Source of the DNA: Oceanobacter mangrovi | Lineage (GTDB): Bacteria; Pseudomonadota; Gammaproteobacteria; Pseudomonadales; Oceanobacteraceae | DNA length: 64,000 bases | Direction: 5' to 3' | Assembly: GCF_019740315.1 (NCBI RefSeq) | Contig: NZ_JAHXZR010000003.1 | Coordinates: 496,001-560,000 of the forward strand | Shown here: positions 8,673 through 17,029 of the stretch, piece after piece | Numbering within the stretch: position 1 is the first letter of the stretch | How the letters are laid out: every line of letters begins with the position of its first letter | Made by a program: the position numbers and the translations under genes | Notes under the pieces: generated by a model | What the model was told of the DNA's origin: nothing | Databases searched by the model: none | The model's input: the letters and a program-made list of their open reading frames with translations, nothing else

Positions 8673-9407
8673 GTGAAAGCTCTGGCGGTATTTCAGCTCA
8701 AGGGAGGGGTGGGGAAAACCACCTCCGCTGTGAACCTGGCGGCCCTGGCGGCAGCCGACTCGGTGCGTACTCTGGTGTGGGATCTTGATCCACAGGGTGC
8801 CGCGACCTGGTTGTTGGGGGTTGCCGCTGACCAGAAGCAGGACAAGGTCTGGAGTGAAGGGAAGCCTATCGGGCGTTTCATCCAGCATACTCAGTACGAT
8901 CATCTGGATGTGCTGGCCGCCGACCTGTCGTTACGCAAATTTCACCAAAGCGTCGAGGATAAACGGGCAGCCCGGCAGACCATGGCAGACGCTATCAGTC
9001 GCCTGAGTGAAGAATATCAGCTGGTTATTATTGATTGTCCGCCGCTGCTGACGCCCCAGATTGAAGGCGTACTGCAGGCAGTGGATCGTATTCTGGTGCC
9101 AATAGAACCATCGATTCTGTCGATCCGTGCCTATGAACAAAGCGTTGAGCATCTCGACTGGCTGAAGAAAAAGCAGTGGATGCCGTTCGTTACCCAGGTT
9201 GATCGCCGCAAGGCCGCGCATATTCGGTGGGTGGAAGAAACCGCGCCAACCATTGCCGGGCTGTTACCGGTGCAGATTGGCCATTCAGCCAGTGCCGAAC
9301 GGATGCTGGAGTTGCAGGCGCCGATCGTTAGTTGCTTGCCGCATGTGCCGCTGTCGCGAGCCTACCGGGAATTGTGGCAGGCTGTTCGGCAGCAGCTGAA
9401 GCTTTAA
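8673..9407 (+). CDS. ParA family ATPase (orphan)
   Basis: Deviant-Walker P-loop ATPase of 244 aa related to ParA/Soj/MinD proteins that position DNA or protein complexes. The signature is KGGVGKTTSAVNLA (residues 10-23), with DLDPQGAATW as the A'-like switch and IIDCPP as Walker B. There is no N-terminal HTH, as in small chromosomal ParA proteins. It starts at a GTG with AGGGA about nine bases upstream. No parB-like gene or parS repeat is adjacent, so its cargo is unknown and a plasmid-partition role is unlikely. Confidence 0.88.
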   Translation: MKALAVFQLKGGVGKTTSAVNLAALAAADSVRTLVWDLDPQGAATWLLGVAADQKQDKVWSEGKPIGRFIQHTQYDHLDVLAADLSLRKFHQSVEDKRAARQTMADAISRLSEEYQLVIIDCPPLLTPQIEGVLQAVDRILVPIEPSILSIRAYEQSVEHLDWLKKKQWMPFVTQVDRRKAAHIRWVEETAPTIAGLLPVQIGHSASAERMLELQAPIVSCLPHVPLSRAYRELWQAVRQQLKL

Positions 9408-9428
9408 CCCTCGTCTGCAAGCGCTGAG

Positions 9429-9806
9429 TCAGCCCGGTCGGGCGATCGCGTGTAATTCACTGGCACCGGGGTAAACCACGTACATTGCCCAGGCAATGGC
9501 GGTGGCGTAGGCCAGGTTGGTTTGTAATTCAATATCCGGGTCGTTGAGGAACTGACGCTGAGATGCCAGTCCTCTGACCAGGCTGGCACGATCCGGATCA
9601 AATGCCAGATGTTCATCCCACAAAACGCGGTGCATATTGCGGTTAATGGGGTAAATCGAACAATGGCTATTGTCGGCAGTGGTATCAACTTGTTGCATTT
9701 GTGACAAGGCAATCAGGAAGTTTTCTACTGCAATGGAATCGCAACCAAGATATTTCATGGTAGGGCGAATAACACAATCACGAAGCTCATGAGGCGCAAG
9801 TTTCAT
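9429..9806 (-). CDS. Conserved hypothetical protein, unknown function
   Basis: A 125-aa cytoplasmic protein without signal peptide or membrane segment. The start is well supported by GGGAGGA five to six bases before the ATG at 9806. The N-terminus (LRDCVIRPTMKYLG) loosely recalls a short domain seen in some phage-type proteins, but I recognise no catalytic motif and no phage neighbours. It is convergent with the parA-like gene. Function not assigned. Confidence 0.65.
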   Translation of the reverse strand: MKLAPHELRDCVIRPTMKYLGCDSIAVENFLIALSQMQQVDTTADNSHCSIYPINRNMHRVLWDEHLAFDPDRASLVRGLASQRQFLNDPDIELQTNLAYATAIAWAMYVVYPGASELHAIARPG

Positions 9807-10200
9807 AGCGTCCTCCCGTTATCGAGGTAATTCAGTAATAGCACGCTGGCAATAAACAACCAGTCATATTGACTCAACCAGAATTCTAGCTGATGGATCG
9901 TTATTTGCCGCTGTTGCTCTGTAAAAGCATTCAGCAAACAACTTGCCAATATTTATCCTTGTGCTGTGTTCGGTATATTTCAGCAATATGTTCCTTGGGG
10001 TTTATATTCGATCCTTTATTGCGATGAAAGCCTGTGAGATCAGGTTAATCGGGTTATTTGGCAGAGCATTCTGGCAAATCCGGGTTCAGTTTGGTGCATG
10101 GCGTCAGATCTGGCTTGTGCTGGTTATCCGGTGCTGCGTAACCGGCCCGTTACGTGGCTGAGCGGAATTAGTTAAACTTTGTCTAACTACGGGCTTTTAG
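9807..10200. other. Intergenic region before tatD-like gene
   Basis: 394 bases without a supported gene. An open frame at 9943-10161 has an odd composition (rich in Ile, Cys, Trp) and no ribosome binding site, and was not accepted. The left part is AT-rich and should hold the promoter of the leftward unknown gene. The right end contains the inverted repeat TAGTTA-N9-TAACTA at 10169-10189, just before the TatD start. Confidence 0.4.
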
Positions 10201-10989
10201 ATGACAAAATATTCCAATATGCCGGGTTGGATCGATACACACTGCCACTTTGATTTCCCGTTATTTGACCAGGACAGGGATGAAATCTGGCGGCATTGCC
10301 GCGACCTAGGGGTGAGACAGCTGATTATTCCGGCGGTCGATCGCCATCAGGGTGAACGACTGGCGGATTTTTGTCGCCCGGAGGGCTGGTGGTTTGCACT
10401 GGGACTGCATCCCTGTTTTCTGGCGCGCCATCAGCAGCCAGATCTCGACTGGCTGGATATGGCATTGGGCCAGACGGATGCGATTGCAGTGGGGGAATTC
10501 GGCCTGGATTTTCGCAAGGGCCAGACCGCAGAGCTGCGGCAACAGCAGTTGTTCTGGTTTGATGCCCAGTTAGCACTGGCGAAACAGCACGGCTTGCCGG
10601 TAATACTGCACGGTGTCGGCGCTCATGACGAAATCACCACACGGATTAAACGGTCGGGATTTACCGGTGGCGGCGTGATTCATGCTTTCAGTGGCAGCCT
10701 GCAGCAGGCGCACAATTATCTCGCGCTGGGGGTCCGGTTGGGGCTGGGCGGCTTGTTGTTGTCACCGCGTGCGACCCGCTTGAGGCAAACTGTAACGGCC
10801 CTACCGCTCGACAGCTGGTTACTGGAAACCGATGCGCCCGATATGATTCCCACTATCACCTCATTACAGCGTAACACCCCGCAGTTTATTCCTCTGACCG
10901 CCGCGGCCTTGGCGGCCATGAAGGAGGTGACAATGGCAGAGTTACAAGAGCAGCAGTGGCAGCTGATTCAGCAGGTTTTTCATCGGTAA
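10201..10989 (+). CDS. TatD family metal-dependent hydrolase
   Basis: TIM-barrel amidohydrolase-type enzyme of 262 aa, family of TatD/YcfH/YjjV DNases. The metal motif DTHCHFD (residues 12-18) is followed by ALGLHPCF, VGEFGLDF with the Glu metal ligand, VILHGVGAHDE, HAFSGS and LETDAPDM with the late Asp. The order matches the family throughout. The known biochemistry of the family is 3'-5' exonuclease or D-aminoacyl-tRNA-linked activity, so the exact substrate is uncertain. It resembles YjjV more than TatD itself. The start codon lacks a clear ribosome binding site; an in-frame ATG at 10219 is an alternative. Confidence 0.88.
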   Translation: MTKYSNMPGWIDTHCHFDFPLFDQDRDEIWRHCRDLGVRQLIIPAVDRHQGERLADFCRPEGWWFALGLHPCFLARHQQPDLDWLDMALGQTDAIAVGEFGLDFRKGQTAELRQQQLFWFDAQLALAKQHGLPVILHGVGAHDEITTRIKRSGFTGGGVIHAFSGSLQQAHNYLALGVRLGLGGLLLSPRATRLRQTVTALPLDSWLLETDAPDMIPTITSLQRNTPQFIPLTAAALAAMKEVTMAELQEQQWQLIQQVFHR

Positions 10990-11181
10990 CTGCTGGTTAC
11001 ATTGTTCCAGCTATCACTCTTAAGTATTATTCATGCTTCGGTGGGAATATTTAAAATCAGAGGATTGTAGTGATTTGTAGTATCAAATTGATTGCCCGAG
11101 CAAGCTTGGGCTAGGCTCGGCGACATAACAATTACAATAACCAAACCGGTTACCCCGCCGGTTCAGGACGTCGTATTTAAT

Positions 11182-12546
11182 ATGAAATGTATCACTATCT
11201 CCCGCGCTGCGATTGCGTCGGTGTTTTCCTTGTTATTGGTAATCAATAACAATTCTCATGGTGAAACAAGGGATGTTAGCCGTCTTGATAATGATTTAAC
11301 GCCGGTTGGTGCTGAGCGTGCCGGCAATGGCTCGGATATCCCCGCCTGGAGTGGCGGGTTGGCCCAGGATAAAGGGCCGTGGGATACGCCGTTTCATCCT
11401 GATCCCTATGGCAGGGAGCAGCCACTGTTCCGTATTGATGCTGGCAATATGCAAAAGCATCTGGACCGCCTTACGTTCGGCCAGCAAAAGCTGTTAAAGG
11501 AATTTCCTGATTATTTTATCAATGTATATCCATCCCATCGCAGTGCGTCGTATCCGCAATATGTTTATGACGCCATTCGGGCAAATGCCAATCGGGCGAA
11601 ACTCTTGCCTTATGGTTCCGGTGTTACCGGTGCGACTATGGCAACGCCGTTTCCAATACCCGACAATGGCCTGGAGGTGCTCTGGAATCATACGCTCAGA
11701 TTCCGGGGGCTGACGGTGTCCTATGAAGCCGTAAGCTCGCTGGTAACGGCTAATGGCCAGCGTATGGACACCCTGCGCGAATACAATTATTACTTCAAAT
11801 ACAGTGAGCCTGGGCTTGCACCAGGTGATCTCGACAACAAGATATTCCTGCTGACCCGTGAGACGCTGTCACCGCCGCAACATGCTGGTACGCTGACACT
11901 GGTGCATGAAACACTGGATCAGATGCGTTCACCGCGCAAGTCGTGGATTTACAGTGCTGATGCCCGTCGTCTGCGACGCACTCCGGATCTGGCTTACGAT
12001 ACGGCAGACCCTAATACCCAGGCGCTACGGACCATTGATCAGGTGGATATGTTTAATGGCGCGCCGGACTATTACGACTGGACGCTGGAAGGCAAAAAGG
12101 AAATCTATATTCCCTACAACGCCTATCGGGTACATCAGGGCGATCTGAAGGTCGATGATATTCTGGCGGCCCGTCACCCGGATCCGCAATGGCTGCGTTA
12201 TGAGCCACACAGGGTATGGGTGCTGGAAGCTAACCTGCGTACCGGTTTCAGTCACAAATACGCCAAGCGTCGCTACTACCTGGATGAGGATTCCTGGCAG
12301 ATCATCTATGCCGAAGAATACGACGCCAACGGCGAGCTACAGCAGCTGACTGAAGCACATGTGATTAATTATTATGATATCCAGATGGTTTACACCACGC
12401 TGGAGGTCACCTACGATTTTCCATCCGGACGCTATTACGCTGAGGGGCTGGATAACGAACGTGGACACCCCCTGAAATTCTTCGATACCGGTCTCTCCGA
12501 ACGCGATTTTTCCACCAGTGCAGTGCGTCGTCAGGCGAAACGCTGA
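11182..12546 (+). CDS. DUF1329 domain-containing exported protein
   Basis: A 454-aa secreted protein. The first 27 residues form a signal peptide (MKCITISRAAIASVFSLLLV). The mature part has the DUF1329 hallmarks LTPVGAERAGN and IPAWSGGLA near the N-terminus, with many Tyr/Trp-rich stretches. DUF1329 proteins are often encoded beside DUF1302 outer-membrane proteins and RND-type lipid or hydrophobic-compound exporters. Here those partners are absent. The frame is open to 11092, but only the ATG at 11182 gives an N-terminal signal peptide. Function not established. Confidence 0.8.
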   Translation: MKCITISRAAIASVFSLLLVINNNSHGETRDVSRLDNDLTPVGAERAGNGSDIPAWSGGLAQDKGPWDTPFHPDPYGREQPLFRIDAGNMQKHLDRLTFGQQKLLKEFPDYFINVYPSHRSASYPQYVYDAIRANANRAKLLPYGSGVTGATMATPFPIPDNGLEVLWNHTLRFRGLTVSYEAVSSLVTANGQRMDTLREYNYYFKYSEPGLAPGDLDNKIFLLTRETLSPPQHAGTLTLVHETLDQMRSPRKSWIYSADARRLRRTPDLAYDTADPNTQALRTIDQVDMFNGAPDYYDWTLEGKKEIYIPYNAYRVHQGDLKVDDILAARHPDPQWLRYEPHRVWVLEANLRTGFSHKYAKRRYYLDEDSWQIIYAEEYDANGELQQLTEAHVINYYDIQMVYTTLEVTYDFPSGRYYAEGLDNERGHPLKFFDTGLSERDFSTSAVRRQAKR

Positions 12547-12557
12547 CACTGTTCCTG

Positions 12558-12579
12558 CAGGCCGCTACACTGCGGCCTG
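12558..12579. other. Perfect hairpin upstream of mltC-like gene
   Basis: CAGGCCGC-tacact-GCGGCCTG is a perfect 8-base stem 12 bases after the DUF1329 stop and 22 bases before the mltC-like start. No U-tract follows, so it may be a factor-dependent stop, an mRNA stabiliser or an attenuator. Confidence 0.5.
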
Positions 12580-12601
12580 TAACGATTTCTGAAGTAACTA
12601 T

Positions 12602-13699
12602 ATGACCCTGAACTTTCCCGCCGTTTGGCAGCTTCGCGGGCTGCTGTTGGTTGTTGGCCTGTGGCTGCCGGGCTGGTCGGCGCGAGCGACGCCCGAACTA
12701 CCGGATGACTTCGTCAATCTGTCCAGTGATGTGCAATCGGTGATTCTGGAGTTTATGTTTTTTCCGGAGCAGGCCAACCAGGTCTGGGGGCAGGATTTAC
12801 AGGTCTCCAGCGTTTATTCGCTGGTTAAATACCTCGATGACTTCCATACCCAGGTACGGATTGACTTTGATCAGGGACTGATCCGAATTGAAAGTCGCGG
12901 CAGCAAAACGCCGATCCAGTCGATGCGTCATGCGGTGGAGGCAACCTTGCTGACACCGGCCAATCCATCGGATGTTGATCTTTATACCGCTGCGGATTTT
13001 GGTCTGACCGGCAAGCCGTTTCTGGCGGGCAAGGTAGTGGATCAGGATGGCAAGCCGGTGGAATACGCCTGGCGGGCGCAGCGCTATGCCGATTATTTGC
13101 TGGCCCATCGGCTGCAACAATCCGGTGACCGTTATTGGCTGACCATTCCGATGGTGCGACAGTTCAAGCAGGTCAGTGCCCGTCAGTACGGCAGTTATGT
13201 CAATGCGGCCGCCAATCGTTATGGTGTTGATCCGTCGCTGATTCTGGCGGTGATTGAAACCGAAAGCAGCTTTAACCCGTTTGCGGTATCGCCAGTGGGA
13301 GCTTATGGGCTGATGCAGGTGATGCAGCGGACCGCGGGCAAGGATGTTTACGAAAAGATATATCAACAGTCTGGTCATCCATCTCGCGATGAGCTGTTTC
13401 GGCCGGAGCGCAATATTGATATTGGTACCGCCTATCTGTCGATTTTGGGAGATCGTTATCTCAGTGGGATTATCGACCCGCAGAAGCGGCTCTATTGTGT
13501 GATTGCCTCTTATAACGGTGGCGCCGGCAATCTGTTCAAAACCTTTAACCGTGACCGCCGCCGCGCCATTGATCGCATCAATGCCATGCCAGCCAGCCAG
13601 GTGTACCGCACTATCCTGACTTCTCATCCCAGTGAGGAATCACGTAACTACCTCAAGAAGGTCAGCGCAGCACAAAGTCGTTATGCGGCTGGAGGCTGA
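12602..13699 (+). CDS. Membrane-bound lytic murein transglycosylase C-like protein
   Basis: Peptidoglycan-cleaving lytic transglycosylase of 365 aa. It has a signal peptide (residues 1-29), an MltC-type N-terminal domain (about 40-190) and a C-terminal SLT domain. The catalytic Glu lies in AVIETESSFNPFAVS, followed by GAYGLMQVMQRTAGKDVY and ASYNGGAGN. The order is that of MltC. Unlike E. coli MltC, no lipobox Cys is present after the signal peptide, so the protein should be soluble in the periplasm or membrane-anchored by an uncleaved helix. The methyltransferase gene follows after three bases. Confidence 0.88.
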   Translation: MTLNFPAVWQLRGLLLVVGLWLPGWSARATPELPDDFVNLSSDVQSVILEFMFFPEQANQVWGQDLQVSSVYSLVKYLDDFHTQVRIDFDQGLIRIESRGSKTPIQSMRHAVEATLLTPANPSDVDLYTAADFGLTGKPFLAGKVVDQDGKPVEYAWRAQRYADYLLAHRLQQSGDRYWLTIPMVRQFKQVSARQYGSYVNAAANRYGVDPSLILAVIETESSFNPFAVSPVGAYGLMQVMQRTAGKDVYEKIYQQSGHPSRDELFRPERNIDIGTAYLSILGDRYLSGIIDPQKRLYCVIASYNGGAGNLFKTFNRDRRRAIDRINAMPASQVYRTILTSHPSEESRNYLKKVSAAQSRYAAGG

Positions 13700-13702
13700 G
13701 GT

Positions 13703-14356
13703 ATGCCTGCACAGCTACGCCAATGCCTGCAGCAGCTGCCAGGCTGGAACTTTGCGGATCTGAGTGAGACGGAACTGCACTCGTTACGACTGTTGTTGTT
13801 GCAGGTGCCGGATGACCAGCTATTTGAGAGCCAGCAAATCACGGAAATGTGGGCCAATATGCCGTATTGGGCATTTGCCTGGGCCGGTGGCCGGGCGCTG
13901 GCACAATGGCTCCTGGCCAATCCACAAGCCGTATCTGGTAAGCGGGTTCTTGATGTGGGCTGCGGCTCCGGTATTGCCGGTATTGCCGCCGCGCGCGCCG
14001 GAGCGACCGTCTGGGGGATGGATATTGACCTGCTGGCCTTGCAGGCGAGTCAATACAATGCCGCATTGAATGGCGTTGACTGGCGGCCATGGCAAGGGCA
14101 GGACTGGAGTGAGATCGACCTGTTTCTGGGCAGTGACCTCTTGTATGACCCCGACTGCCGGCCGTTATTAGCCGAGCTGTGCCGACAGATTCCAGCCGGT
14201 TTGCTGGCCGAGCCGATATCAGCCAGTGGTTACCGTCAGGCCGCCATTGGCGACGCCAAGGTACTGGCGACATTTGCCAGTTCAACGCTGCCGGTTATCG
14301 GTGATTTTGACGAGTCAGTCACGATAGAAATTGTTGCTGTGGCTGATCATCCGTAA
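13703..14356 (+). CDS. Class I SAM-dependent methyltransferase (paralogue)
   Basis: A 217-aa methyltransferase with the SAM motif VLDVGCGSGIAGIAAARAGA, acidic motif MDIDL and the post-motif SDLLYDPD. The preceding block PYWAFAWAGGRALAQW..ANPQ aligns with AYWSVCWPGGLALANF..ANPQ of the protein at 6452-7102, so the two are paralogues. The substrate is unknown; members of this branch methylate protein lysines. GGAGG lies 7-11 bases before the ATG, and the gene is tightly coupled to mltC. Confidence 0.78.
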   Translation: MPAQLRQCLQQLPGWNFADLSETELHSLRLLLLQVPDDQLFESQQITEMWANMPYWAFAWAGGRALAQWLLANPQAVSGKRVLDVGCGSGIAGIAAARAGATVWGMDIDLLALQASQYNAALNGVDWRPWQGQDWSEIDLFLGSDLLYDPDCRPLLAELCRQIPAGLLAEPISASGYRQAAIGDAKVLATFASSTLPVIGDFDESVTIEIVAVADHP

Positions 14357-14401
14357 AGGCTTTCTGCTAAGGTGTCGGCAAAAATATCAAGGAGACAGAT
14401 T

Positions 14402-14938
14402 ATGCGTTTAGCGATTGCAGTGGCGGCCCTGTTGACGGCTTCCCAGGCTCTGGCACTGACCGACAAGGAAATTGATCAGTGGATCACTTCGATGCCCAAG
14501 CTGGATCAGTGGATGGAGCAACATCCCAATGTTGCTCCGGAGCAGACCATGCAACCGGGGCAGGGACTGAAAGAAGTTTACCAACAGGGTATCAATGCTC
14601 TGAAAAGTGCCGGTTTATACAGCCAGTTTAACAGTCAGGTGATGCAGTACGGGTTTAATTCCGTAGAGCACTGGGCTGAAGTCAGCACCGATATCAGCAT
14701 GGCCATGCTGGCGCTGGAAAATGACGAACCAGAAGGCGCTCGCGCTCAAATCCAGCAGCAGCTGGCGCAACTGCAACAGCTGCGCAGCAGCAATGCCATG
14801 CCAGCTGAACAGCTGGATTCGATGGAGCAGCTGTTAAAATCATCTTTGCAGATTCTGGCTGAAGCGGATCAGGTTCCGACAGATGTGCTGGAAATGGTCA
14901 AGCGTCGTAAGGACGATATTGAATCCATAATGGAATAA
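14402..14938 (+). CDS. Small secreted protein, unknown function
   Basis: A 178-aa protein with a clear signal peptide (MRLAIAVAALLTASQALA) and a mature domain that is acidic, Gln-rich and largely helical. AAGGAG about seven bases upstream supports the ATG at 14402 over an upstream in-frame start at 14372. No known motif was recognised. It is followed by a long hairpin, so it is probably a single gene or the last gene of the mltC-methyltransferase unit. Confidence 0.75.
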   Translation: MRLAIAVAALLTASQALALTDKEIDQWITSMPKLDQWMEQHPNVAPEQTMQPGQGLKEVYQQGINALKSAGLYSQFNSQVMQYGFNSVEHWAEVSTDISMAMLALENDEPEGARAQIQQQLAQLQQLRSSNAMPAEQLDSMEQLLKSSLQILAEADQVPTDVLEMVKRRKDDIESIME

Positions 14939-14943
14939 CGACG

Positions 14944-14982
14944 AACACCCGTAGGGCCAGCTATGCTGGTCGTACGGGTGTT
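14944..14982. terminator. Long hairpin after secreted protein gene
   Basis: AACACCCGTA pairs with TACGGGTGTT, and inside it CCAGC pairs with GCTGG around a short loop. The following TTGTTG is a poor U-tract, but on the opposite strand the same hairpin could serve the convergent AraC gene. Confidence 0.65.
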
Positions 14983-15020
14983 GTTGCAGAGCAGTGAATA
15001 ACGACTGCGAAGAGCAGTGG

Positions 15021-16073
15021 CTAGTAAAAGCCGCTGGCTTCCATGGTGGCACCGCTTACAGCGCTGCTCTGGTTGCGCCACTGGCGGCGGAAGGCTGCCG
15101 GAGTCTGGCCGGTCCACTGCTTGAACGCCCGCTCAAATCCCCGTCGATCCGAAAATCCCAGTTCATTGGCTAGTTGCTGGACGTCCTTGCTGGTGCGTTT
15201 GAGCGCAGCGGCTGCACGAACCAGGCGACAATGTTTGCTCAGTTCAGAGAACTGGCTGCCTTCTTCCTGCAAGCGGCGGGTCAGGGTGCGGGCACTGGTG
15301 CCCAGCAGATCCGCTACCGCTTCCTTGGTCATCGGCAAACAGGTTGGCCAGTAATACAGAATATGACGCAGCTTGCGGCTGAATGGCCGTTCGCGGTCTT
15401 CTGATTTCCACGGCACTTCCGCGCCTTCCAGCATGCTTTCCAGGAATGGCTGAGCCTGTTTCATCGACTTGTCGAGGTAGTCGCTGGAGAAACTGATCCA
15501 GTTGCAGCTTTCACCAAACCGAACCGGTACCGTGAAATAGCGGTCGAGCTGCTCGCGGTAGGCCGGAGCAGGCTGCTGGAAACCAATGCCGGTAATCTTG
15601 TAGAAACCATCGCCCAAACGCGAACCAACGTCGTGGATGCCAGCGGCAACCAGTTCGGCACGGGTTTGTTTATTGGTTGGGCTGCCGTCACTGACGTAGA
15701 AAACGACCTTGACGGAATGTTGGCCGATAAACACATCGGGTGGATGGCTATCGCTGATCAGGGGGTAATAGCGGCGTAACTGAGACAGGGCATCCCGGCC
15801 GGTACGGCACTCGCTGAGGAGATAGGCGAGTAGACGGAAGCGTCTCCAGTCGAGACGGCTGCCAAGCTGCACACCGATGGCGGGAAGCCTCAGTGAATTG
15901 CTGGCCTGCTCCAGAATCCGATCGAAAACCGGCACCGGAAACTGTGTCTGGTTATTCCCCCAGTCGTTGGCTAACTCCGGTAATTCTTCGGGGTTGAGGC
16001 CACGATCACGCATTAGCGCGAACAGAGGGTGCAATGCAGCCGACGTCAATGTCGGTGTAAGGTAAGCACTCAT
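15021..16073 (-). CDS. AraC family transcriptional regulator (arabinose-binding-like N-terminus)
   Basis: DNA-binding regulator of 350 aa. Residues about 15-210 resemble the Arabinose_bd-type ligand domain seen in OruR/ArgR-like AraC regulators. The C-terminus is an AraC HTH pair with LLGTSARTLTRRLQEEG and VQQLANELGFSDRRGFERAFKQWTGQTPAAFRR. The ATG at 16073 is preferred because the peptide before it (from 16130) has no family character. It is divergent from the two initiator tRNA genes, and no neighbouring metabolic operon suggests a ligand. The gene is convergent with the secreted-protein gene. Confidence 0.9.
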   Translation of the reverse strand: MSAYLTPTLTSAALHPLFALMRDRGLNPEELPELANDWGNNQTQFPVPVFDRILEQASNSLRLPAIGVQLGSRLDWRRFRLLAYLLSECRTGRDALSQLRRYYPLISDSHPPDVFIGQHSVKVVFYVSDGSPTNKQTRAELVAAGIHDVGSRLGDGFYKITGIGFQQPAPAYREQLDRYFTVPVRFGESCNWISFSSDYLDKSMKQAQPFLESMLEGAEVPWKSEDRERPFSRKLRHILYYWPTCLPMTKEAVADLLGTSARTLTRRLQEEGSQFSELSKHCRLVRAAAALKRTSKDVQQLANELGFSDRRGFERAFKQWTGQTPAAFRRQWRNQSSAVSGATMEASGFY

Positions 16074-16208
16074 AAGCAATGTCGTTGTTGTTATTTTTGT
16101 TGCATCTAAACCTAACACCACATCTGCCATCAGGCCAGCCCCATCTTGGGCTTTTTATTGTGAATCTTCTGCCTGTCTCTTCTTTTATGTCTCGCTGAAT
16201 AAATATGC

Positions 16209-16236
16209 TTGACTTAGAAAATTCTATCCGTATTAT
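16209..16236 (+). promoter_or_regulatory. Sigma-70-type promoter of tRNA-fMet genes
   Basis: TTGACT at 16209-16214 and TATTAT at 16231-16236 are separated by 16 bases, about 14 bases before the first mature tRNA base. This suits a strong stable-RNA promoter. Confidence 0.7.
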
Positions 16237-16249
16237 ACGCAGCCTCTGA

Positions 16250-16326
<77 letters not shown>

Positions 16327-16369
16327 ATTTTTCGTAGTGAAGGTTTAAGTCAGAGTAGCAAGATGATGT

Positions 16370-16446
<77 letters not shown>

Positions 16447-16474
16447 TTTATAAGAACATCATCGATTTTCAAAG

Positions 16475-16499
16475 AAACCGGCCTTGAGTCGGTTTTTTT
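16475..16499 (+). terminator. tRNA operon terminator
   Basis: ACCGGC pairs with GTCGGT (one G-T pair) around a short loop and is followed by seven T residues. It lies 28 bases after the second tRNA. Degraded copies of the same hairpin occur in the repeats near 16676 and 16881. Confidence 0.8.
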
Positions 16500-16545
16500 G
16501 TGTCTGGAGTTTAGGGGGCTAATTAGCCTCTAGCTTTGTCGGTGT

Positions 16546-16567
16546 TGTAGGAGGGAATTTATTCCCG
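16546..16567 (+). repeat. REP-like hairpin, single copy a
   Basis: Starts TGTAGGAG and continues into GGGAAT-TT-ATTCCC, a 6-base stem with a two-base loop. The GTAG head fits the GTRG tetranucleotide of RAYT-associated REP sequences. It is identical to both arms of the inverted pair at 29186-29245. Confidence 0.75.
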
Positions 16568-16745
16568 ATTGCTGCCGTCACGCTCTGTTGCGAACCGCCG
16601 ACCTACGGCCGTCGAGCTGGGCGCCCCCGTTCAATCCGGCTAACCATTTATAAGAACATCATCGATTTTCAAAGAAACCGGCCTGAGTCGTTCTTTTTGT
16701 GTCTGGAGCTTAGGGTGGCCAATGACCTTCTAGCTTTGTCGGTGT

Positions 16746-16767
16746 TGTAGGAGGGAGTTTATTCCCG
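16746..16767 (+). repeat. REP-like hairpin, single copy b
   Basis: Copy of the element at 16546 in the second tandem unit, with one substitution (GGGAGT instead of GGGAAT) that weakens the stem. Confidence 0.7.
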
Positions 16768-16850
16768 ATTGCTGCCGTCACGCTCTGTTGCGAACCACCG
16801 ACCTACGGCCGTCGAGCTGAGCGCCCCCGTTCAATCCGGCTCCCGCAATC

Positions 16851-17029
16851 ATTTATAAGAACATCATCGATTTTCATAGAAACCGGCCTTGAGTCGGTTT
16901 TTTGTGTCTGAAATTTGGATTCCCATCATTCCTTCAGACGCCATCACCCTCATTTATGGGGACTATAGCCACCTTTCCATTTTGACCATCGCTCGGTACC
17001 CTGAGCAGGTTTTCAAATGAGGTTGGTGT
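16851..17029. other. End of repeat array and folM upstream region
   Basis: No gene is visible. The partial third repeat ends near 16915 with a copy of the terminator hairpin (16881-16903). The following hundred bases are unique sequence and should hold the promoter of the FolM-like gene. Confidence 0.5.

Larger units (their letters stand above)
16447..16850. repeat. Tandem repeat of tRNA-fMet 3' flank (about 200 bp, two units plus partial)
   Basis: Units start at 16447 and 16647, with a partial third at about 16852-16915. Each begins with the sequence that follows the second tRNA (TTTATAAGAACATCATCG), then the terminator hairpin, then a REP-like hairpin and a GC-rich block. Units 1 and 2 end in a fragment resembling the tRNA T-arm and 3' end (at 16629-16646 and 16829-16851). 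The second fragment keeps CCGGCTCCCGCAA, close to the true tRNA end. The units differ by scattered substitutions and a 5-base indel. They are read as decayed duplications of the tRNA locus; serial insertion at the tRNA 3' end is the alternative. Confidence 0.85.

Noticed and set aside
8673-9806. Plasmid- or phage-derived island around parA-like gene
   Set aside because: There is no ParB, integrase, transposase or repeat boundary, and flanking genes are chromosomal.
9943-10161. Short plus-strand frame before the TatD-like gene
   Set aside because: No ribosome binding site, odd residue composition and no family resemblance.
16447-16915. CRISPR array
   Set aside because: The repeat units are about 200 bases with no short regular repeats and unique spacers.
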